Part shown: positions 1 to 5,637 of the stretch, piece after piece | How the letters are laid out: every line of letters starts with the position of its first letter | How positions within the stretch are numbered: position 1 is the stretch's first letter | Assembly (NCBI GenBank): GCA_030655595.1 | Contig: JAUSNQ010000060.1 | Location: 1 to 21,382, forward strand | DNA: 21,382 nt | Source of the DNA: Paludibacter sp. | GTDB lineage: Bacteria > Bacteroidota > Bacteroidia > Bacteroidales > Paludibacteraceae | Direction: 5' to 3' | Notes under the pieces: model-generated | Databases searched by the model: none | The model's input: the letters and a program-made list of their open reading frames with translations, nothing else | What the model was told of the DNA's origin: nothing | Position numbers and translations under genes: made by a program

Positions 1-1044
1 AATTTTACGGTCAATCACACCCAGCTTGGAGATTGCCTTATTCATGCCGATGCTGTTTTTCCAGTAATTCGAACTGCGTGCATATTTCCCTGCATAAGCG
101 ATGTTGATGGCTTCGTTGTCTTTCATGAATGATTTCCATACCGCTTGTTTTTCGCCACGGACATCAATGCGTGCACGGTTGGTGGCATCGGTCCGGTTGC
201 GGATTCCCCATGAAGTCAGGTAACGTGAAGTACTGCCGGGGTTGCCGATGATCATGGCAAAATCACCTGCTTGAAAACCTTTTGATGAAACAGGAACCAC
301 CTTTTTGGGTATGTAAGGAATATTGCTGGCTGCATAAGCTGCCGGCTTTCCTGTGGAATCGGCATATACCCTGAAAACAGAGAAATCGCCGGTATGTCGC
401 GGCCACATCCAGTTGTCGGTATCACCACCAAATTTACCTATTGCAGTGGGAGGCGCATACGCAAAACGTATATCTTTGAATTCCTCCATCACGAAAACGT
501 AAAATTCATTGTCGCCGTAGAAGGATCTAACTTGTATGAGGTAGTCATTATCTTTAGCGTATTCGTCTTTGATGCTGTTGATGACGGAATCCTGTTTTTG
601 CTCTCTAACCTTAAAATCAAGTGTGTCGTTAAGCGCAGACATCACTTGTTCGGTTACATCGGTAATGCTCACCAAAAACTTGACAGTCAGACCCGGCGAT
701 GGAATTTCGTCCGATAACTCTTTCGCTGTAAAACCATCTTTCAGGTAATTGTGCTCCACTGCACTTAAACTTTGAATGGCACCGTATCCGCAATGGTGAT
801 TGGTGAAAATCAAGCCTTGATTTGAAACAACTACTCCCGTACAACCTCCTCCAAAAACAATAATGGCATCTTTCAGACTGATATTTTGTTCGCTGTAAAT
901 TTCATCTGCAGTTAAAGTCAAGCCCATGCCTTGCATTTTTTGCAAGTTGAGTTGTTCAACCAATGGCAACATCCACATGCCTTCATCGGCTTTGATACCT
1001 GTGAACATGATGCAGGCAAGCAGCATTAAAAATATTTGTTTCAT
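1..1044 (-). CDS. S46 family dipeptidyl-peptidase (DPP7/DPP11-like), N-terminal half, partial
   Basis: Reading the minus strand from the ATG at 1044 gives 348 codons with no stop, running off the left edge. S46 enzymes are usually about 700-720 aa, so this is roughly half. It begins with a signal peptide (MKQIFLMLLACIMFTGIKA, then DEGMW). The S46 hallmarks follow: 'TNHHCGYGAIQSLS' around residues 81-94 with the catalytic His at 83 or 84, and 'GGDTDNWMWPRHTGDF' around residues 206-221, which carries the conserved Asp. The catalytic Ser and the residue separating DPP7 (hydrophobic P1) from DPP11 (Asp/Glu P1) lie in the missing C-terminal half, so specificity cannot be called. Known members are periplasmic serine exopeptidases that release dipeptides from oligopeptide N-termini in peptide-consuming Bacteroidota. 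The gene is transcribed away from the lipoprotein gene at 1281 and has its own promoter at 1089-1096. Confidence 0.95.
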   Translation of the reverse strand, partial: MKQIFLMLLACIMFTGIKADEGMWMLPLVEQLNLQKMQGMGLTLTADEIYSEQNISLKDAIIVFGGGCTGVVVSNQGLIFTNHHCGYGAIQSLSAVEHNYLKDGFTAKELSDEIPSPGLTVKFLVSITDVTEQVMSALNDTLDFKVREQKQDSVINSIKDEYAKDNDYLIQVRSFYGDNEFYVFVMEEFKDIRFAYAPPTAIGKFGGDTDNWMWPRHTGDFSVFRVYADSTGKPAAYAASNIPYIPKKVVPVSSKGFQAGDFAMIIGNPGSTSRYLTSWGIRNRTDATNRARIDVRGEKQAVWKSFMKDNEAINIAYAGKYARSSNYWKNSIGMNKAISKLGVIDRKI

Positions 1045-1088
1045 TAAAATCGGGATTTGCTTGTGAATAAATATCGTATAATTACGCA

Positions 1089-1096
1089 CAAAGATA
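1089..1096 (-). promoter_or_regulatory. Bacteroidota -7 box (TATCTTTG) for the S46 peptidase
   Basis: On the minus strand TATCTTTG matches the TAnnTTTG consensus exactly. It would place transcription start near 1083, about 40 nt before the ATG. No convincing -33 TTTG at the usual spacing was found. Confidence 0.6.
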
Positions 1097-1189
1097 AGCA
1101 TTATTGGCGAAGTGAGAAATAAAGCAAACAAGTGTTTTTTTTAAATCAAAACTACTAAAATTTCATTTCATAACAATTATTTTGAAAAT

Positions 1190-1226
1190 ATAAAGTAATT
1201 TTAAGAAAATTATTTATCTTTGAATC
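1190..1226 (+). repeat. Promoter-region repeat, copy 1 (identical 37 nt at 10774-10810)
   Basis: These 37 bases recur without mismatch at 10774-10810, in the same position relative to the two paralogous lipoprotein genes. They contain the -7 box. Similarity continues, with small indels, to the ATG. This is the left end of the duplicated segment as far as I can see it. Confidence 0.85.
1215..1222 (+). promoter_or_regulatory. -7 box (TATCTTTG) for the first lipoprotein gene
   Basis: Exact match to TAnnTTTG. The predicted start near 1228 leaves a leader of about 50 nt. The box lies inside the 37-nt segment conserved with the second copy, which supports its function. No clear -33 TTTG is present upstream. 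Confidence 0.65.
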
Positions 1227-1280
1227 TTGTTTATAAATCCATAAAATCATCTTTCATTGTCCATTTTAAAACAACATCTT

Positions 1281-1859
1281 ATGAAAAAAAGTATTTTGTC
1301 TTTAGTTAATGTATTCCTGCTGATTGGAATCGTTAGTTTGACTGTGGTTTCCTGTAAAACCAAAGCATTAACTTCTCAGGATTTTGGAGAAGTAGAGATC
1401 AAGACACATTGTGCCGGACCGGAATTTCAGAGTAACAGCAAAGCGTTCAGGTATTCTGCCATTGGCGAAAGCATGGATCAGATGACTGCTAAAAGAAAAG
1501 CCATGAGCGAAGCCCGTGCAGGATTGGCGGGTGCTATCAACACCAAAGTGAAAAGTGTTACCGATAATTATGTAAAATCGGGGAACTACAACAACAAGGA
1601 AGAACTGATGAAAAACTACGAAGGATTAACACGCGAAGTGGTGGATCAGACCCTTGCAGGTACTACCGTGATTTGCGAAAAAACGACCATGTTGAAAAAC
1701 GGAAATTACAAGTATTACGTATGTATTGAACTTGGTGGAAGTGAAGTGCTTGAATCGCTGAATAACCGCATGAGCAACAGCGAAATGCTGAAAGTTGACT
1801 ACAACTACGAAAAGTTCAAAAAGACTTTTGAAGACGAAATGAATAAAATGGGAAGATAA
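1281..1859 (+). CDS. LPP20-like lipoprotein, 192 aa (copy 1)
   Basis: The ATG at 1281 is chosen over an in-frame TTG at 1257 because it gives the same 192-aa start as the paralogue at 10879 and a clean lipoprotein signal: MKKS, a hydrophobic stretch, and the lipobox VVSC with Cys25. The mature part contains 'SAIGESMDQMTAKRKAMSEARAG' followed by 'YKYYVCIEL'. This is a strand-helix-strand pattern like LPP20/FlgP family domains, in which an alanine-rich helix follows a glycine-containing strand. I count 13 differences from the copy at 10879 (about 93% identity). It is followed at once by a strong terminator, so it probably makes an abundant monocistronic message. It is likely an outer-membrane-anchored lipoprotein. 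Family assignment is moderate; the specific role is unknown. Confidence 0.85.
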   Translation: MKKSILSLVNVFLLIGIVSLTVVSCKTKALTSQDFGEVEIKTHCAGPEFQSNSKAFRYSAIGESMDQMTAKRKAMSEARAGLAGAINTKVKSVTDNYVKSGNYNNKEELMKNYEGLTREVVDQTLAGTTVICEKTTMLKNGNYKYYVCIELGGSEVLESLNNRMSNSEMLKVDYNYEKFKKTFEDEMNKMGR

Positions 1860-1872
1860 TATCCCGAAATTC

Positions 1873-1919
1873 ATCTCCCCGATTGCTGTTTCAAATAAGT
1901 ATCGGGGAGATATTTTTTT
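1873..1919 (+). terminator. Intrinsic terminator after lipoprotein copy 1
   Basis: Perfect 11-bp stem ATCTCCCCGAT (1873-1883) / ATCGGGGAGAT (1901-1911), a 17-nt loop, then seven T residues at 1913-1919. The same hairpin follows the second lipoprotein gene at 11470-11514. Confidence 0.85.
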
Positions 1920-1933
1920 AAAAGCATAAACTT

Positions 1934-2195
1934 ATGAAACGTATCCTGGTTTTTACAATGATCATGACTTTGTCGTTTGCAGCAAAAGCACAAATTGACA
2001 AAATGCGTGGTGTGCTCGAGGATGTCCAGACTGAAATGCATCATGAGAAATTTACCTTGCGTTTTTTCGATGCCCTCACCTGAGATGGTGCAGCCCGACT
2101 TGACCGGGATGACACCAATGGTTACGGACCCGAAACTGTTACTATTTATCGTGCAGATAATCAGGGGTGAAGTACAAGGCGTTTTCACCATTTGA
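1934..2195 (+). pseudogene. Decayed YfaP-like gene (internally deleted paralogue of 12543-13310)
   Basis: The ATG at 1934 starts a signal peptide (MKRILVFTMIMTLSFAAKA, then QIDKMRGVLEDVQTEM) that matches the 255-aa protein at 12543. After 'RFFDALT' there is a TGA where the intact copy has GGA. Sequence then jumps to the segment encoding 'DGAA..LDRDDTNGYGPETV.IYRADNQG' and jumps again to 'GEVQG.FTI'. Against the intact copy the deletions are 321 bp (in frame, at a shared GATG) and 173 bp (out of frame, at a shared TCAGGG). These two losses plus a 12-nt shorter end account exactly for 262 versus 768 nt. The signal peptide and about 30 further residues could still be translated, but the YfaP-like domain is destroyed. 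Confidence 0.9.
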
Positions 2196-2303
2196 AGAGC
2201 CAATTAAAACAGGAGTTATTTTCTTCAAATCAATTTGCAGTTGCTTTCAAATAACTGTTTCGAAATATTTAATATCAGAGCACTTTGCAAAAACTTAAAT
2301 TCT

Positions 2304-4160
2304 ATGAATAAAAAAATATCGTTTATTTTAGTATGCTCTGCATTGACAATCATTTCGGGTTACACCCAAACCATGCAGGAAATCAAATCCGACCAGCAGA
2401 CCTATCTTTGGGGAGAAGGTTCCGGGTCAACACTCAAAGCTGCTGATCAGCAGGCATTGGCAGATATCATCAGCCAGATATCGACACAGGTGCAAAGTAA
2501 TTTTGAACGTACCATTACCGAAACAGGGAATAAATTTTCGGAAACAGTGAATGATGTGCTGAAAACATACTCCAATGCTACCTTGCACAACACCCAGCGT
2601 TTTATCGTTCAGCATGAACCTGATGCCAAAGTTTTCAGGTATATCAAGCGCAGCGAGATTGCCAAGGTTTTTGAATCACGGAAACAAAAAATCATTGAGT
2701 TTGCTAAAAATGGCGAACAGGCAGTCAGGAATTTTCAAATTGCCGATGCCCTTCGTTATTTTTACTGGTCGCAAACCCTGCTCAGGAGCCATCCGGATGC
2801 AGGACATATCAAAATGACCGGTCCCGATGGAACAGAAGTCTTGTTGCTGACCTGGTTGCCTGTGCAAATCAATGATATCTTTGCACACATTACTGTTACA
2901 ATTGATCAAGTTGAGCACCGAAATACCTATGCCGAATATCTGCTCCAAGTCAGCTATAAGAATCATCCGGTAAGGAACCTCGATTATGCGTACTGGACGG
3001 GGCAGGACTGGACAAATATTTACAGTGCCAAAGACGGTTTGGGAGTGGCTGAATTGCCAACTGTGAGTGCCGGTGGCGACTTGAGGTTAAAAATAGAATA
3101 TGCTTTCGAAGGTGAATCGGCCATCGATATGGAATTGCGCGATGTGATGCAAAAACTGCCGCAGGTACCCTACCGGAATGCCTATCTCAATGTGATGAAA
3201 ACGTCTGCCGTTGCAACAAGAAATCCCGCAAACGTTCGGGGTCAGGATGCAGGAAGTACGCTGGCGCAATCGAATATTCCAATAGCAACTCAGGGTACAG
3301 CATCTAAGCAAGCAGGTAATTTTGGAACAGTGACGATACTGACTCAAATCGATGACAAACAAGCTGTTCTGAACAAAGTCATGACAGCCATCAGTGCAAA
3401 AAACTACGCATCGGTGCAAAATCTTTTCACCAAAGAAGGATACAGCATTTTTCAAAACCTGATGCAATATGGCAATGCCAAAATACTCAAATCAGGAACT
3501 GTAAAGTATTATCAGCATGGCGATTTTGTGCTTTGTCGCTCTGTGCCGATGTCCTTTTCATTCACAAACAACAACAGGACTTTTGTGGAAGATGTAGTTT
3601 TCACCCTTGACAATAAAAACAAAATCTGCAACATCACTTTCGGATTATCGAAACAATCGGTGGATGACATTGCTTCAAATGATTTCTGGAGTGAAAGTAC
3701 GCGCCTGTTGCTCATCAATTTCATGGAAAACTACAAAACGGCTTACGCCTTGAAGCGACTTGATTATATCGAAAGCATTTTTTCAGATAATGCGCTTATC
3801 ATTACAGGAAGTGTTTTGAAAGTCAAGTCCGGCTCCGAATTTCAGTACAGCAACAACCAGATTGTGAGGTACAACAGGATGTCGAAAGAACAGTATATGC
3901 GCAATTTGCAACATTGTTTTAAAAGCAATGAATTCATCAATTTACGTTTTGCTGATAACACGGTGCGACAATCAGGCAAGGGCAACGAAGTCTATGGAAT
4001 CCAAATCAAGCAGGATTATTTTTCGACCAACTACGGTGATACCGGTTATCTGTTTCTGTTGATTGACATGACAGATTCCATCTCGCCAATTATTCATGTC
4101 CGCACCTGGCAACCTGAGAAGCATGCGGATGGGAGTATATATGGGTTGTCGGATTTTTGA
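2304..4160 (+). CDS. Secreted LPP20-like / NTF2-like protein, 618 aa
   Basis: The ATG at 2304 is preferred to an upstream TTG at 2235 because it begins a normal signal peptide (MNKKISFILVCSALTIISGYTQ). Residues about 33-130 form an LPP20-like module ('YLWGEGSGSTLKAADQQALADII', then an alternating strand and 'FRYIKRSEIAKVFESR'). A helical segment with a TPR-like look follows ('AVRNFQIADALRYFYWSQTL'), then a beta-rich domain to about residue 280. From about 355 onward the pattern suggests NTF2/SnoaL-like alpha+beta domains, clearest near 464-605 ('FMENYKTAYALKRLDYIESIFSDNALI'). It is probably periplasmic or outer-membrane associated and belongs with the LPP20-like set at 10879-21382. It sits 108 nt after the YfaP-like remnant with no obvious promoter. 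Assignments come from sequence feel only. Confidence 0.8.
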   Translation: MNKKISFILVCSALTIISGYTQTMQEIKSDQQTYLWGEGSGSTLKAADQQALADIISQISTQVQSNFERTITETGNKFSETVNDVLKTYSNATLHNTQRFIVQHEPDAKVFRYIKRSEIAKVFESRKQKIIEFAKNGEQAVRNFQIADALRYFYWSQTLLRSHPDAGHIKMTGPDGTEVLLLTWLPVQINDIFAHITVTIDQVEHRNTYAEYLLQVSYKNHPVRNLDYAYWTGQDWTNIYSAKDGLGVAELPTVSAGGDLRLKIEYAFEGESAIDMELRDVMQKLPQVPYRNAYLNVMKTSAVATRNPANVRGQDAGSTLAQSNIPIATQGTASKQAGNFGTVTILTQIDDKQAVLNKVMTAISAKNYASVQNLFTKEGYSIFQNLMQYGNAKILKSGTVKYYQHGDFVLCRSVPMSFSFTNNNRTFVEDVVFTLDNKNKICNITFGLSKQSVDDIASNDFWSESTRLLLINFMENYKTAYALKRLDYIESIFSDNALIITGSVLKVKSGSEFQYSNNQIVRYNRMSKEQYMRNLQHCFKSNEFINLRFADNTVRQSGKGNEVYGIQIKQDYFSTNYGDTGYLFLLIDMTDSISPIIHVRTWQPEKHADGSIYGLSDF

Positions 4161-4164
4161 GTGA

Positions 4165-4284
4165 ATGTATGCTATGAACGGGAATGTTTGGGAGTGGTGC
4201 AGAGATTGGTATGGAAGTTATAGCAGTAACCACAGACCTGGCACACAGGTCATATCAGGAGAAAGATTCACCAATAACAGCTAA
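4165..4284 (+). pseudogene. 3'-region fragment of an FGE/SUMF1-domain gene
   Basis: An open frame from 4165 to the TAA at 4282-4284 encodes 39 aa containing 'MNGNVWEWCRDWYGSYSS'. This is the highly conserved FGE-sulfatase (SUMF1/CLec-fold) motif also found in the intact protein at 5638-7785 ('MSGNVWEWCSDWYGSDYY'). It starts only 4 nt after the stop of the 618-aa gene and stops before the RGGSW-type C-terminal segment. All of the domain upstream of this motif is missing. It is a relic, not a working gene. Confidence 0.75.
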
Positions 4285-4328
4285 ATTCAGTGAATTGATT
4301 CACCAAAATAGGTCTAATTTGGTGAATT
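4265..4328 (+). promoter_or_regulatory. Operator-like repeat cluster upstream of the DUF4143-type ATPase
   Basis: GATTCACCAA occurs at 4265-4274 and 4297-4306 (32 bp apart, about three helical turns), with an inverted copy TTGGTGAATT at 4319-4328. The pair 4298-4307/4318-4327 is a perfect 10-bp inverted repeat, and GTGAAT-TG-ATTCAC at 4290-4303 is a second palindrome. The cluster ends 17 nt before the -7 box of the ATPase gene, a good place for a repressor site. Confidence 0.45.
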
Positions 4329-4344
4329 GAACAAAAAATATCAT

Positions 4345-4352
4345 TATCTTTG
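4345..4352 (+). promoter_or_regulatory. -7 box (TATCTTTG) for the first DUF4143-type ATPase
   Basis: Exact TAnnTTTG match. The predicted transcription start near 4358 lies only about 7-13 nt before the candidate ATGs at 4365 and 4371, so the transcript would be nearly leaderless. Confidence 0.6.
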
Positions 4353-4364
4353 CAGCAAAAACAA

Positions 4365-5489
4365 ATGAGTATGATAATCCGTGATATTGAAAAACTTTTG
4401 ACGAAACGTATGTTTTCGGGCAAAGCAATCGTTGTGATTGGTGCCCGTCAGACAGGCAAAACCACTTCCTTGTTGAATTTGCTTCAATCTTATTCCGATG
4501 TTTTGCTGCTGGATGGCGATGACAGGGTTGTGCGTGAAACCTTGAATGAACCCTCAACAGAACAAATCAAAAGCATTGTTGGGAAGCACAAAATTGTATT
4601 TATTGATGAGGTTCAGCGCATTCCTACCATAGGATTAACAGCCAAAATTATCGTAGATAAATTCAAAGATATTCAATTATTGTTGAGTGGTTCTTCTGCC
4701 CTTGATATCAAAAACCAGCTTTCCGAATCACTTACCGGTCGAAAATGGGAGTATTTGATGTTTCCGGTTAGCTGGAGTGAATTGGAGCAAACCGAAGGAT
4801 ACATCAAATCGCTTCAGCAGTTGGAACTCCGACTTATTTATGGCATGTATCCGGAAATTATTACCCATCCATCTGAAGAAAAAGAGCGGTTAAAACAATT
4901 GATTGATAGTTATTTATATAAAGATTTGTTGGCTTTTTCGAATATACAGAAGCCGGAGGTCTTAGAAAAGCTATTACAGGCGTTGGCTTTTCAAACCGGA
5001 AGTGAAGTTTCCTACAATGAATTGGCACAATTACTTCATGTAGATAAGAATACCATAAAAACATACATTGAAATACTTGAAAAAGGCTTTGTAGTATTCA
5101 CCCTGAATGGATTTAGTCGTAATTTGCGCAATGAATTGAAATTGGCTAAAAAAATATATTTCTGGGATTGTGGAATAAGAAATGCAATTATCAATAACTT
5201 TAATCCATTGTCGATAAGAGATGATAAAGGTGTTATTTGGGAAAACTTCATCATTTCGGAACGCATGAAAAAAAATAATTACGCCAACCCATTTATAAAG
5301 AGCTATTTCTGGCGAACAACATCACAGCAGGAAATTGACTATATCGAAGAAGTGGATGGAAAGATCAGCGCTTATGAAATTAAATGGAACGAAAGTGCAC
5401 GAGTAAAAAGAATAAATGCTTTTACGGACACATATAAAGCTAAAATAGCAACTATTAACCGTTTAAATTTCAGGGATCTATTGTGTTGA
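4365..5489 (+). CDS. AAA_14/DUF4143-type ATPase, 374 aa
   Basis: The start is taken at the ATG at 4365; the ATG at 4371 (MIIRDIEKLL) is equally possible, and an upstream TTG at 4350 overlaps the promoter. The N-terminal half is a P-loop ATPase: Walker A 'GARQTGKTT' near residue 25, Walker B 'KIVFIDEVQ', and the sensor-like 'LLLSGSSALDI'. The middle has the helical part of DUF4143 proteins, including 'LIYGMYPEI' and a winged-helix-like stretch 'SYNELAQLLHVDKNTIKTYIEIL'. The C-terminus has a PD-(D/E)XK-like signature, 'EIDYIEEVDGKISAYEIKW'. Such ATPases are common and often multicopy in Bacteroidota, and their cellular role is largely unsettled. A small gap to the next gene and an operator-like cluster upstream suggest self-contained, possibly self-regulated expression. 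Confidence 0.9.
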   Translation: MSMIIRDIEKLLTKRMFSGKAIVVIGARQTGKTTSLLNLLQSYSDVLLLDGDDRVVRETLNEPSTEQIKSIVGKHKIVFIDEVQRIPTIGLTAKIIVDKFKDIQLLLSGSSALDIKNQLSESLTGRKWEYLMFPVSWSELEQTEGYIKSLQQLELRLIYGMYPEIITHPSEEKERLKQLIDSYLYKDLLAFSNIQKPEVLEKLLQALAFQTGSEVSYNELAQLLHVDKNTIKTYIEILEKGFVVFTLNGFSRNLRNELKLAKKIYFWDCGIRNAIINNFNPLSIRDDKGVIWENFIISERMKKNNYANPFIKSYFWRTTSQQEIDYIEEVDGKISAYEIKWNESARVKRINAFTDTYKAKIATINRLNFRDLLC

Positions 5490-5594
5490 AATGAAAAAAA
5501 GACTATAAGCTAAGCAATGAGCGGATGTCGGTATTAAAATCTTCGCCCTGGCTGCTGTTGCTTGATAATACTTGTTAATTTTACGAACTATTTT

Positions 5595-5624
5595 TTTGTT
5601 GCTAATTAGTATTGCTTAAATCTG
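5595..5624 (+). promoter_or_regulatory. Possible promoter of the PEGA/FGE gene
   Basis: TTTG at 5595-5598 is followed after 18 nt by TAAATCTG at 5617-5624, one mismatch from TAnnTTTG. This would start transcription just before the ATG at 5638. Weak call. Confidence 0.35.
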
Positions 5625-5637
5625 TACAAATCGAAAT

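Noticed and set aside
394..844. Open frames on the plus strand (394-717) and in another minus-strand frame (629-844).
   Set aside because: They lie inside the S46 peptidase gene, whose own frame carries the family's catalytic motifs and a signal peptide.
1977..2195. A 72-codon frame in the lipoprotein/YfaP-like interval.
   Set aside because: It runs mostly out of frame through the YfaP-like remnant and only its last few codons match the real protein.
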